From: Mycolicibacterium porcinum
Lineage (GTDB): Bacteria; Actinomycetota; Actinomycetes; Mycobacteriales; Mycobacteriaceae
Direction: 5' to 3'
Length of the DNA stretch: 64,000 nt
Assembly: GCA_002086835.1 (NCBI GenBank)
Contig: MVIG01000005.1
Coordinates: forward strand, 124,001 to 188,000
Positions 17,676 through 25,408 of this stretch are shown here, in pieces. The notes beneath the pieces were generated by a model. The model saw only the letters and a program-made list of their open reading frames with translations, searched no databases and had not been told where the DNA came from. The position numbers and the translations under genes were made by a program. Every line of letters starts with the position of its first letter. Within the stretch, counting starts at the first letter, position 1.

Positions 17676-17718
17676 CGGGCTGGGTCTGGCGGCCGACACG
17701 GCGGCAAGACCCAGCCCG
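17676..17718 (+). terminator. hairpin after the mmpS-mmpL operon
   Basis: CGGGCTGGGTCT (17676-17687) pairs perfectly with AGACCCAGCCCG (17707-17718) around a 19-nt loop that is itself G/C-rich. It starts 17 bp after the DUF5078 stop and is followed by TTGAGTTTG rather than a clean U-tract. It is a likely terminator and may work from both sides. Confidence 0.6.
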
Positions 17719-17807
17719 TTGAGTTTGAAACCACGCACACCGCTACTCGCAAGAATGCAGCGCCAGCTCAAAGTCAACTTAAGAGTTGGCGAGGTCACCA
17801 ACGGTCC

Positions 17808-18935
17808 CTAGTCCGGCAGTGAATTGCTCAACCGCTCGGTGGCCGCGAGGTAATCCTCGATGAACTCGCGGACCACCTCGCGGGCCGGCTTGACCTTGTT
17901 CATCAAACCCACACCCTGCCCGACGAAGTAGGTGGCAAGCGCCTGCGCGCCCGGATGCCCCTGGGCGGCAAGCACATCGATGCGCCTGATCACGGGTTCG
18001 GCGAGCATGTTCTGCAGCGGCAGCGGAAGGGTTTGGTGCCCTGCGGGATTCGGCTGCCAGGCATCGGTCCACTCCGACTTGAGCTGGCGGGCGGGCTTGC
18101 CCGTCCGCCCGGTCGAGCGCACTGTGTCCCGCGAGGTCGCCTCGAGCATCTTCTGCACGGTGTGCGGCGCCGTCTCGGCTTCCTCGGTGGTCAGCCACAC
18201 CGACCCGGTCCACGCCCCGGCGGCGCCCATCGCCACGGCCGCGGCCATCTGCCGTCCCGTGACGATGCCGCCGGCGGCCAGCACCGGAATGTCACTGCCC
18301 GCCTGCTCCAGCGTCTCCAGCACTTCCGGCACCAGCACCAGTGTGCTGACCTCACCGCAGTGCCCGCCGGCCTCGGTGCCCTGCGCGACGATCAGGTCCA
18401 CCCCGGCCTGCACCTGCTTGAGGGCATGCTCGCGGGCACCCACCAGAGCCGCGACCGGCACGCCCCGCTCCCGGCCTGCGTCGATCATGTAGTCCGGCGG
18501 CACTCCGAGCGCATTGGCGATCAGCTTGATCGGATGGCTCATCGCCACATCCAGCAACTCGCGGCCGGTGTCGCCGGACAACGAGGATCCGCCCAGCCGC
18601 TGTTTAGCCTCGGGCTCGATGCCGTGCTCGGCCAGCAGTCGCGCGACGAACTCCCGGTACTCGGCGGGGATGCGATCGGAGAGCTGCCCGCGCGACAGGT
18701 TCTCGCCCTTGCCCTCGAACTTCGCGGGCACGATGATGTCGGCGCCGTACGGCTTGCCGCCGACCTGCTCGTCGATCCAGGACAGCTCCTGGTCCAGCTG
18801 CTCGGGCGTGTAGGCCGTGGCGCCCAGCACGCCGAAGCCTCCGGCGTTGGTCACCGCGGCGACCACGTCACGGCAGTGACTGAAGGCGAAGAGCGGAAAG
18901 TCGATACCGAACTGCTCACAGATCGCGGGTTTCAC
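17808..18935 (-). CDS. nitronate monooxygenase (NPD-type flavoprotein)
   Basis: 375 residues, TIM-barrel FMN enzyme of the 2-nitropropane dioxygenase family. It shows FPLFAFSHCRDVVAAVTNAGGFGVLG at the N terminus (FMN-binding edge), a central IVAQGTEAGGHCGE motif with the catalytic-site His, and a VLAAGGIVTGRQMAAAVAMGA phosphate-binding stretch. The family oxidises alkyl nitronates and detoxifies propionate 3-nitronate; mycobacterial members often have undefined physiological substrates. It is separated from MTA phosphorylase by 59 bp on the same strand. Confidence 0.88.
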   Translation of the reverse strand: MKPAICEQFGIDFPLFAFSHCRDVVAAVTNAGGFGVLGATAYTPEQLDQELSWIDEQVGGKPYGADIIVPAKFEGKGENLSRGQLSDRIPAEYREFVARLLAEHGIEPEAKQRLGGSSLSGDTGRELLDVAMSHPIKLIANALGVPPDYMIDAGRERGVPVAALVGAREHALKQVQAGVDLIVAQGTEAGGHCGEVSTLVLVPEVLETLEQAGSDIPVLAAGGIVTGRQMAAAVAMGAAGAWTGSVWLTTEEAETAPHTVQKMLEATSRDTVRSTGRTGKPARQLKSEWTDAWQPNPAGHQTLPLPLQNMLAEPVIRRIDVLAAQGHPGAQALATYFVGQGVGLMNKVKPAREVVREFIEDYLAATERLSNSLPD

Positions 18936-18994
18936 CCCGTCAGTATTGGCACCCCGACTTGACGGGTGTCAAGAGGGGGTCCGTTCGCGCGCCG

Positions 18995-19771
18995 TCAGGG
19001 CAGCTCGAACGGCAACTTCACGCCGTCATGGGCCAGGCAGTGTGTGCAGGCCCGCTCACTCTCGACCGCTTCCAAGGCCGCGTGCACGAGCTTCTTGAAC
19101 GGCACCAGGTTGCGCTCGAACTCGGCGAACACGTCCACCGTCGTCACCCCGGAACCGGACTCGATCCCGGCATCCAGATCGGTGACCAAAGCGATTGCCG
19201 CGTAACACATCTCAAGCTCACGCGCCAGCACCGCCTCGGGGTAGCCGGTCATGTTGACCAGGGTGAAGCCCTGATCGGCGAACCACCGGCTCTCCGCGCG
19301 CGTGGAAAACCGCGGGCCCTGGATCACCACCATGGTGCCGCCGTCGATCACCCCGGGCAGACCGGCCGCGGCCGACCGCAACGCCGGGCAGTACGGATCA
19401 GCGAAACCGACATGGATGCCGCCGGAATCGAAGTACGTGTCGGCCCGGGCGCGGGTGCGGTCCACCAACTGATCCGGCACCACGATCGACCCCGGGCCCA
19501 ATTCCGCGGTCAGGCTGCCGACCGCACAGGGACCGAAGATCCGGCGTACCCCCAAGGTGCGCAGCGCCCACATGTTGGCCCGGTACGGGACCGTGTGGGG
19601 CGAGAACTCGTGGCCGACCCCGTGCCGGGGCAGGAAGGCCACCTCGTGCCCACCCACGGCACCCACCGTGATCGGCGCGCTCGGCGCGCCGTAGGGGGTG
19701 TCCACGGTGACGGTGCGGGCCTCGGGCCCGAAGAACGAATAGAAGCCACTACCGCCGATGACGCCGAGCAT
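18995..19771 (-). CDS. S-methyl-5'-thioadenosine phosphorylase
   Basis: 258 residues, counterpart of M. tuberculosis Rv0535. N-terminal GVIGGSGFYSF phosphate loop, RHGVGHEFSPHTVPYRAN, IQGPRFSTRAESRWF and MTGYPEAVLARELEMCYA are all conserved in trimeric MTAP/PNP enzymes. It cleaves methylthioadenosine, a by-product of polyamine and other SAM-dependent synthesis, to adenine and methylthioribose-1-phosphate. It is followed by nitronate monooxygenase and preceded by a small acidic protein on the same strand. Confidence 0.9.
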   Translation of the reverse strand: MLGVIGGSGFYSFFGPEARTVTVDTPYGAPSAPITVGAVGGHEVAFLPRHGVGHEFSPHTVPYRANMWALRTLGVRRIFGPCAVGSLTAELGPGSIVVPDQLVDRTRARADTYFDSGGIHVGFADPYCPALRSAAAGLPGVIDGGTMVVIQGPRFSTRAESRWFADQGFTLVNMTGYPEAVLARELEMCYAAIALVTDLDAGIESGSGVTTVDVFAEFERNLVPFKKLVHAALEAVESERACTHCLAHDGVKLPFELP

Positions 19772-19777
19772 GCAGTG

Positions 19778-20062
19778 CTATTCGGCCTCGTCGTGGGGCT
19801 TGACGGGATCCGCCGGGGCCTCGGCGACCTCCGCGTCGAGGTCATCGAGGTCGTCGTCGAAGTCGTCGAGGTCCTCGTTCGCCTTGCGGGCGCCGTCGGC
19901 GATCTCGAAGACGTCGGTGGCCAGGCCACCGATCGCCGTCGCGACGTCCTTGACGGCCGTGGTGATGATCGAGGTGACCTGCCCGACCGTGGAGGCGACG
20001 GCCTCGACGGATTCCTGCAGCACGTCCTTGCCGATCTCGGTCTTGCTGAGCTGCTCCTTCAT
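19778..20062 (-). CDS. small acidic hypothetical protein
   Basis: 94 residues, not recognised as a named family. Amphipathic helical N-terminal part with repeated Val/Ala/Thr (SVEAVASTVGQVTSIITTAV), then a strongly acidic C-terminal half with DDFDDDLDDLDAE. It has no signal or membrane anchor. The gene lies 6 bp upstream of the MTA phosphorylase start on the same strand and is divergent from menA, with 59 bp between. Co-transcription with the phosphorylase is likely. Confidence 0.65.
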   Translation of the reverse strand: MKEQLSKTEIGKDVLQESVEAVASTVGQVTSIITTAVKDVATAIGGLATDVFEIADGARKANEDLDDFDDDLDDLDAEVAEAPADPVKPHDEAE

Positions 20063-20108
20063 GAGGCTCAGTGTAAGAGTCAGCGCGGGGTGGCACCGGG
20101 TCAGCTCA

Positions 20109-20114
20109 TACGAT
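20109..20114 (+). promoter_or_regulatory. menA: candidate -10 box for menA
   Basis: TACGAT lies seven bases before the GTG at 20122, the start used by the Rv0534c-like protein. This spacing would give a leaderless or almost leaderless transcript. The competing ATG at 20113 overlaps the box, which argues against it as start. Confidence 0.35.
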
Positions 20115-20121
20115 GACCGTC

Positions 20122-20991
20122 GTGGCCAGTTTCGCGCAATGGATCGAAGGCGCCCGTCCCCGCACCCTGCCCAACGCCGTCGCCCCGGTGCTCGCCGGTA
20201 CCGGCGCCGCCGCCTGGGCGGGATCGGCGGTGTGGTGGAAAGCCTTGCTGGCGCTGGCCGTATCGCTCGCGTTGATCATCGGGGTGAACTACGCCAACGA
20301 CTACTCCGACGGCATCCGCGGGACCGACGACGTGCGGTCCGGCCCGTTGCGCCTGGTGGGTTCCAAGCTCGCCTCGCCGCGGGCGGTGCTGACCGCGGCG
20401 GTCGTCAGCCTGGCGATCGGCGCGGTGGCCGGGCTGGCCCTGGCAGCGGTCAGTGCGCCGTGGCTGATCGCCGTCGGCGCCGTGTGCATCGCCGGGGCCT
20501 GGCTGTACACCGGCGGTAAGAAGCCCTACGGCTACCTAGGGCTGGGCGAGGTGGCGGTGTTCATCTTCTTCGGCCTGGTCGCGGTGCTGGGCACGCAGTA
20601 CACCCAGGCCCTGCGCATCGACTGGGTCGGAGTGGTGGCGGCGGTGGCGATGGGCTCGCTGTCGTCGGCCGTGCTGGTGGCCAACAACCTGCGCGACATC
20701 CCCACCGACAGCCAGACCGGCAAGATCACCCTGGCCGTGCGCCTCGGCGATGCCCGCACCCGGCTGCTGTACCAGCTGCTGGTCGGCGTGGCGCTGGTGC
20801 TGCCCCTGGTGCTGATGCTCGCCACTCCGTGGTGTGCGGTGGGCCTGCTGGCAGTGGCGCCGGCGCTGCGGGGGCTGCGGCCGGTGCGCAACGGCAGCAC
20901 CGGAGCCCAGCTGATCCCCGTGCTGCGCGATACCGGCCTGACCATGCTGGTGTGGGCGATCACGGTGTCGCTGGCGTTGATCCTGGCCTAG
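20122..20991 (+). CDS. menA: 1,4-dihydroxy-2-naphthoate polyprenyltransferase
   Basis: 289 residues from GTG 20122, chosen because the conserved protein starts [18 protein letters not shown]; an ATG three codons upstream (20113) is possible. This UbiA-family membrane prenyltransferase carries the two Asp motifs: NYANDYSDG near residues 60-68 and [14 protein letters not shown] near 190-203. About eight or nine membrane helices are apparent. It attaches the polyprenyl chain to dihydroxynaphthoate, the committed membrane step of menaquinone synthesis, and thus works with MenE at 10 kb. It is convergent with the Clp-N protein gene. Confidence 0.92.
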   Translation: MASFAQWIEGARPRTLPNAVAPVLAGTGAAAWAGSAVWWKALLALAVSLALIIGVNYANDYSDGIRGTDDVRSGPLRLVGSKLASPRAVLTAAVVSLAIGAVAGLALAAVSAPWLIAVGAVCIAGAWLYTGGKKPYGYLGLGEVAVFIFFGLVAVLGTQYTQALRIDWVGVVAAVAMGSLSSAVLVANNLRDIPTDSQTGKITLAVRLGDARTRLLYQLLVGVALVLPLVLMLATPWCAVGLLAVAPALRGLRPVRNGSTGAQLIPVLRDTGLTMLVWAITVSLALILA

Positions 20992-21011
20992 CGTTCTCCC
21001 GCGAGCAGCCT

Positions 21012-21079
21012 CTCGCCGATTTCCACCTGCGGGTTGCGGCCCACCGGGCGTTTACGACCCAGAGGTGGAAACCGGCGAG
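21012..21079. terminator. long inverted repeat between convergent menA and Clp-N genes
   Basis: CTCGCCGATTTCCACCT (21012-21028) and AGGTGGAAACCGGCGAG (21063-21079) pair over 17 bp with one mismatch and a 34-nt loop. It fills the gap between two convergent stop codons and could end transcription from both sides. There is no U-tract, as is common in mycobacteria. Confidence 0.5.
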
Positions 21080-21085
21080 CCCGGC

Positions 21086-21652
21086 TCACGCCGCGTCGTC
21101 CAGCAGTCCCACGATGCCGGTGCGCAGCTCGCCGGCCCCCACGTGCTCGGTGATCAGTCCGACAGCGCGGTCATCTCCCCCGCGCAGGATCCCGAGCAGG
21201 ATGTGCTCGCACCCGATGAAGCCGTCCTTGTGCGCCAACGATTCCCGCAGCGCCAACTCGAGGACCTTCTTCGCGGCCTTGGTGAAGGGCAGGTGCCCAC
21301 GGCGCCTGCGCCGCCGGCCGGTGCTGCGCAGCGCGTTGTCGAAGGCACCGTCGCCGAAGCTGCGGTCGACGTTGGCCCGCACCGCCCGCAGGTCGATTCC
21401 GATCGATTGCAGCGCCTCGGCGTCGTCGTCGAACGACTCGTCACCGGGCGCATCGGCCTGAACCAACTCGGCACGGACCACATCTGAGGTCAGGCCGAAA
21501 CCCGCCAGCAGCGCGGACAATTCGCGTCCGGAACTCTGCAGCACACCGACCAGGATGTGTTCGGGCCGAATGTCGTTGGCCTCCAGCTCGCGGGCCTCCT
21601 CCTGGGCCAGAACCACCGCGACGCGCGCGTGACGGCTGAACCGTTCGAACAT
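21086..21652 (-). CDS. stand-alone double Clp-N domain protein (ClpC N-domain-like)
   Basis: 188 residues from ATG 21652 with an AAGGGA ribosome site; the longer frame is not protein-like. It contains two Clp_N repeats: MFERFSRHARVAVVLAQEEA...EHILVGVL and FTKAAKKVLELALRESLA...EHILLGIL, as at the N terminus of ClpC. No Walker motifs or AAA+ module follow. Without an ATPase it cannot unfold proteins. It may bind ClpC substrates, adaptors or ClpC-targeting toxins in place of ClpC. An Arg-rich linker ([10 protein letters not shown]) separates the repeats. It starts one base after the HTH gene stop. Confidence 0.85.
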   Translation of the reverse strand: MFERFSRHARVAVVLAQEEARELEANDIRPEHILVGVLQSSGRELSALLAGFGLTSDVVRAELVQADAPGDESFDDDAEALQSIGIDLRAVRANVDRSFGDGAFDNALRSTGRRRRRRGHLPFTKAAKKVLELALRESLAHKDGFIGCEHILLGILRGGDDRAVGLITEHVGAGELRTGIVGLLDDAA

Positions 21653-21653
21653 G

Positions 21654-21869
21654 TCATCCCTTCCGATTGTGTTTCTGATGCACAGCCTGGCGACTGACCT
21701 CAAGTGCCTCGGCGATCGCCTGCCAGCTCCAGCCCTGCTCCCTGGCATTGGCGACGTGGATGGCCTCGAGCCGCTCCTGCAGCCGCTGCAAGGCCCGCAC
21801 CGCACGCAGCCCCACCGCCGGGTCCGGGCTGCTGACACCTTCTGCGATCAGGTCATCGACTCCACTCAC
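21654..21869 (-). CDS. small HTH DNA-binding protein paired with Clp-N gene
   Basis: 71 residues from GTG 21869. A coiled helix (LRAVRALQRLQERLEAIHVANAREQ in part) precedes a clear HTH, WSWQAIAEALEVSRQAVHQKHNRK, close to the C terminus. GTG 21869 is chosen because it lies six bases after a good -10 hexamer, giving a leaderless message, and because upstream sequence is operator-like rather than coding. It is probably the repressor of its own operon, acting on the tandem repeats upstream. The stop is one base from the Clp-N ATG. Confidence 0.72.
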   Translation of the reverse strand: MSGVDDLIAEGVSSPDPAVGLRAVRALQRLQERLEAIHVANAREQGWSWQAIAEALEVSRQAVHQKHNRKG

Positions 21870-21872
21870 CCT

Positions 21873-21919
21873 GTCAAGATAACTTGACACGATAGAGGCG
21901 TCAAGAAAAGTTGACACGA
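21873..21919 (-). promoter_or_regulatory. tandem operator repeats over the HTH/Clp-N promoter
   Basis: GTCAAGATAACTTGACACGA (21873-21892) and GTCAAGAAAAGTTGACACGA (21900-21919) are direct repeats matching at 18 of 20 positions with a 27-bp period. Each is itself an inverted repeat with GTCAA...TTGAC arms. They cover the -35, spacer and -10 of the minus-strand promoter, so a bound protein would block transcription. The obvious candidate is the HTH protein encoded next to it. Confidence 0.7.
21876..21904 (-). promoter_or_regulatory. sigma-A-type promoter, leaderless start
   Basis: On the minus strand, -35 TTGACG (21904-21899), a 17-bp spacer and -10 TATCTT (21881-21876) are followed by GACAGG and then the GTG start at 21869. 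The predicted first transcribed base is the G of GTG, so the mRNA would have no 5' leader. No ribosome site is present, which agrees. Confidence 0.65.
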
Positions 21920-22018
21920 CGACGGCACAGCCGCGGCAACCCGCATCAGCCCACAGCCCCAGCGGTATTGCACTAACGTGACCGTCGGCCTGCAACGCCG
22001 ACCAGCTGGGGGACGCGG

Positions 22019-23368
22019 ATGACCACTTCGACCGAGGCGCATCAGCCCGCACCGTCGGGCCGCGCCGAAACCCGCCGCGCCATCTGGAACACCATCAGGG
22101 GCTCGTCGGGCAACCTCGTCGAGTGGTACGACGTCTACGTCTACACGGTGTTCGCCACGTACTTCGAAGCCCAGTTCTTCGACAAGGCCGACAAGAACGC
22201 GACCGTCTACGTGTACGCGATCTTCGCCGTCACCTTCCTCACCCGCCCGATCGGCTCATGGTTCTTCGGCAGATTCGCCGACCGGCGCGGCCGCCGTGCC
22301 GCACTGACCTTCAGCGTCTCGCTGATGGCGTTGTGCTCACTGGTGATCGCGCTCGTGCCGTCACGCGAAACCATCGGTGTCGCAGCGCCGGTCATCCTCA
22401 TCCTGTGCCGGCTGGTGCAGGGCTTCGCCACCGGCGGCGAGTACGGCACGTCGGCGACCTATATGTCCGAGGCCGCGACCCGCGAACGGCGCGGCTTCTT
22501 CTCGTCGTTCCAGTACGTGACGCTGGTCGGCGGACACGTGCTGGCCCAGTTCACCCTGCTGATCATCCTCACCGCGTTCAGCACCGAGCAGGTCCACGAA
22601 TTCGGTTGGCGCATCGGCTTTGCCATCGGCGGCGTGGCCGCGATCGTGGTGTTCTGGCTGCGGCGGACCATGGACGAATCACTGTCGGCCGAACAACTCG
22701 AAGCGATCCGCGAAGGCAAGGACAAGAGCGCAGGCTCGTTGAGCGAACTGCTCACCCGCTACTGGAAACCGCTGCTGCTGTGCTTCCTGATCACCATGGG
22801 CGGCACCCTGGCGTTCTACGCCTACAGCGTCAACGCCCCGGCCATCGTCAAGACCACCTACAAGGACCAGGCCATGACGGCCACCTGGATCAACCTGATC
22901 GGGCTGATCTTCCTGATGGCGATCCAACCCATCGGCGGGATGATCAGCGACAAGGTGGGTCGCAAACCGCTGCTGGTGGGCTTCGGTATCGGCGGGGTGA
23001 TCTACACCTACGTCCTGTTCACCTATCTGCCCCAGACACATTCACCGATCGTGTCGTTCCTGCTGGTCGCCGTCGCCTACGTGATCCTGACCGGATACAC
23101 CTCGATCAACGCCCTGGTGAAATCCGAGCTGTTCCCGTCACACATCCGCGCCCTCGGTGTGGGAATCGGCTACGCCCTGGCGAATTCGATGTTCGGCGGG
23201 ACCGCACCGGTGATCTACCAGGCGCTCAAGGATCGCGACCTCGTGCCGTGGTTCATCGCCTACGTCACGGTGTGCATCGCCCTGTCGCTCTGGGTGTACC
23301 TGGTCTTCCTCAAGAACAAGTCCGAAACCTACCTGGACCGGGAGAAGGGCTCGGCCTTCATCCGGTAG
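22019..23368 (+). CDS. MHS-family (MFS) metabolite:proton symporter, KgtP/ProP-like
   Basis: 449 residues with twelve predicted membrane helices. Typical metabolite:H+ symporter marks are GNLVEWYDVYVY in helix 1, the loop GRFADRRGRR after helix 2, GFATGGEYGTSATYMSE in helix 4 and DKVGRKP in the second half. Relatives move alpha-ketoglutarate, proline/betaine, shikimate or citrate; the substrate here is unknown. A GGGGGA ribosome site precedes the ATG. It is divergent from the HTH/Clp-N operon with 149 bp between. Confidence 0.88.
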   Translation: MTTSTEAHQPAPSGRAETRRAIWNTIRGSSGNLVEWYDVYVYTVFATYFEAQFFDKADKNATVYVYAIFAVTFLTRPIGSWFFGRFADRRGRRAALTFSVSLMALCSLVIALVPSRETIGVAAPVILILCRLVQGFATGGEYGTSATYMSEAATRERRGFFSSFQYVTLVGGHVLAQFTLLIILTAFSTEQVHEFGWRIGFAIGGVAAIVVFWLRRTMDESLSAEQLEAIREGKDKSAGSLSELLTRYWKPLLLCFLITMGGTLAFYAYSVNAPAIVKTTYKDQAMTATWINLIGLIFLMAIQPIGGMISDKVGRKPLLVGFGIGGVIYTYVLFTYLPQTHSPIVSFLLVAVAYVILTGYTSINALVKSELFPSHIRALGVGIGYALANSMFGGTAPVIYQALKDRDLVPWFIAYVTVCIALSLWVYLVFLKNKSETYLDREKGSAFIR

Positions 23369-23416
23369 CGAGCGAAAGCCGCTGCGCCGGAGCCGATATC
23401 GAACCGGCGCCGACCC

Positions 23417-23725
23417 TCAGTTCGCGGCCGGCGGCTCGTCGCCCCGCAACCGGGCCTGCAGTTGCTCACGGTCCTTGCGGCGCCGCTCGTCGACCACCGC
23501 GATGGAGGCCGTCGCCCGCTCACGCAGCGGACGGAACAGCCAGATCCCCACCGGGAGCGCGATCACGATGGCGAACAACAGCGCCACCACGACCGGGAAA
23601 TTCGCCACGACCAGACTTCCCACGCCGTAGATCGCCGCGGCCAGCACAGCAACCAGCACCAGCCGGGCGACGAGGTAAATCGCGACGTCGGCGACCATGC
23701 GAGAGGTCGAACCACTTCCTGACAC
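23417..23725 (-). CDS. DUF4229 membrane protein (Rv0531-like)
   Basis: 102 residues with two hydrophobic helices near 15-38 and 42-65, then a charged Arg/Glu-rich cytoplasmic tail (DERRRKDREQLQARLRGDE). An internal ATG (MVADVAIYL, tenth codon) is an alternative start. DUF4229 is a small actinobacterial membrane family of unknown function. By position it corresponds to M. tuberculosis Rv0531. It is divergent from the tiny gene at 23774, 48 bp away. Confidence 0.8.
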   Translation of the reverse strand: MSGSGSTSRMVADVAIYLVARLVLVAVLAAAIYGVGSLVVANFPVVVALLFAIVIALPVGIWLFRPLRERATASIAVVDERRRKDREQLQARLRGDEPPAAN

Positions 23726-23773
23726 ACTCCGAGCCTACCGACGACGCGTATATTCGGATCAAGGAGGTTTCGA

Positions 23774-23935
23774 GTGGCGTATCTACTCCTGCTCATCGCC
23801 GCGGCGAGCTTGGTCTACATCGGCTGGCGGCTGGCGCGGGTTTCTGGCAGCCGACCCAAGACTCGGGTGATCGGTCCCGATGACGACCCGGAATTCCTGC
23901 GTCGGCTCGGGCACGGCGACAACCCCCGCAACTAG
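23774..23935 (+). CDS. 53-residue membrane-anchored small protein (Rv0530A-like)
   Basis: GTG start at 23774 preceded by a perfect AAGGAGG ribosome site eight bases upstream. The product has an N-terminal hydrophobic helix (VAYLLLLIAAASLVYIGWRL), a basic stretch, and a conserved-looking tail VIGPDDDPEFLRRLGHG. The position between the Rv0531-like and Rv0530-like genes matches M. tuberculosis Rv0530A, also about 54 codons. Function unknown. It is short but well supported by its ribosome site, hydrophobic helix and synteny. Confidence 0.75.
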   Translation: MAYLLLLIAAASLVYIGWRLARVSGSRPKTRVIGPDDDPEFLRRLGHGDNPRN

Positions 23936-23941
23936 TCCGCG

Positions 23942-25354
23942 TCAGGCGCGCGCGTTCGTCGTCCGGCGTGTCCCGGCGAAGTCGGATGCCACCACCGCGG
24001 CCAGCTCGATCAGCGCTTCGCGGGTTCCGGGCTTGAGCCGGTCCAGGCTGATCTCCGCGCCCTCCTCCAGATGAGGATCGAACGGCACCAGCCGCACCGC
24101 ACGGCAGCGCCGCGAGAAGTGGTCCAGCACCTTGGACAGATCGACCTTGCCTGACCGCGGCCGCACCGCGTTGATCACCGCGATCGAATTGCGCACCAGG
24201 TCCTGATGTCCGTGCGCGTCAAGCCAGTCCAGGGTCGCCGACGCACTCCGCGCCCCGTCCACCGAACCCGAGCTGATCACGACCAGCACGTCGGCCTTCG
24301 ACAGCACCGCCGACATCGCCGAATGCATCAACCCCGTGCCGCAGTCGGTGAGCACCAGGCTGTAGAACCGCTCCAGCACCTCCAGCGCGCGCAGATAGTC
24401 GTCCGAGCTGAACGCCTCCGACACCGCCGGATCGCTCTCCGAAGCCAGCACCTCCAGCCGGCTCGGCCCCTGCGAGGTGTAGGCCCGGACATCGCTGTAG
24501 CGCTCGATGCCCTCGGCGTCGCGCAGCAGATGGCGCACCGTCGCCGCCGTCTCCAGCGGCACCTTCTGGCTCAACGTGCCGCGGTCCGGGTTGGCATCCA
24601 CCGCCACCACGCGGTCACCGCGGATCGACGCGAACGTGGCACCCAGCGTCGCCGTGATCGTGGTCTTGCCCACGCCGCCCTTCAGCGACATCACCGCGAT
24701 CCGGTAGCAGCCCTGCAGCGGCTGGCTGACCTCGGAGATCAGGTTGTTGCGGTGCGTGGTCTTGGGGCTCTCGCCGACGTTGACCTGCTTGAACGATGCG
24801 ACGTACAGCGCCTTGCGCCAGCCCGAGGTGGGCGGGTTCTTGCGCTGGCCCAGCAGCGCCGCGGTGGAGAGGTCCTTGTAGGCAGCGGCGTGAACACCGG
24901 CATCGATACCTGCGCCGGCGGGCGGCGCGAAGGGCCCCGGGGCCGGTGGCGGAAAGTTCGCGGCGGCCGGCCCGGGAAAGCTCGCGGGCACGGGCGGTGC
25001 GGTGATCACCGGGACGCCGTGCGGTGGCGTGGGAGCGGTCCACTCCGCGGGCAGCGGAGTGGAGACTCCGGGCTCGGCGGGATTGCTGAACCGCTGCTGA
25101 CTGCGGAACCCGGGCACCGGGGCGAACACGGACGGCACGGGCGGCAGATCGACGACGGGCGGAGCAGGCCGGGACACCGCCGGCGGTGGGTCAGCGGCGG
25201 GAGGGGCCGTCCGCTGGATCGCGGTCGATTCCTCGGCCCGAGCCTGCGGTGCCGATTCGCTGTCATCCTGGGTGGCAGGCTCCGGCGTTTCGGACGGCGC
25301 AGACACCGGCTCAGACTCAGACTCCCGCACCGGTTCAGACACTGGCTCGGACAC
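23942..25354 (-). CDS. MinD/ParA-like ATPase with Pro-rich N terminus (Rv0530-like)
   Basis: 470 residues from GTG 25354, which has a GAGAGG ribosome site; the ATG at 25375 lies before it and is less likely. Residues ~1-170 are Pro/Ala/Glu-rich and disordered (many PAPPVVDLPPVP-type runs). The C-terminal ~260 residues are a SIMIBI ATPase with the deviant Walker A KGGVGKTTITATLG, VAVDANPDRGTLS and VLTDCGTGLMH. The architecture resembles EspI and related ESX-linked ATPases, but no ESX genes are near. Its constant place beside ccsB suggests an envelope-related role; this is inference. Confidence 0.85.
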   Translation of the reverse strand: MSEPVSEPVRESESEPVSAPSETPEPATQDDSESAPQARAEESTAIQRTAPPAADPPPAVSRPAPPVVDLPPVPSVFAPVPGFRSQQRFSNPAEPGVSTPLPAEWTAPTPPHGVPVITAPPVPASFPGPAAANFPPPAPGPFAPPAGAGIDAGVHAAAYKDLSTAALLGQRKNPPTSGWRKALYVASFKQVNVGESPKTTHRNNLISEVSQPLQGCYRIAVMSLKGGVGKTTITATLGATFASIRGDRVVAVDANPDRGTLSQKVPLETAATVRHLLRDAEGIERYSDVRAYTSQGPSRLEVLASESDPAVSEAFSSDDYLRALEVLERFYSLVLTDCGTGLMHSAMSAVLSKADVLVVISSGSVDGARSASATLDWLDAHGHQDLVRNSIAVINAVRPRSGKVDLSKVLDHFSRRCRAVRLVPFDPHLEEGAEISLDRLKPGTREALIELAAVVASDFAGTRRTTNARA

Positions 25355-25408
25355 GAAAACCTCTCTTCTCCACACGATCCGACCGGATTCTCACCAATCT
25401 GGCGGTGG

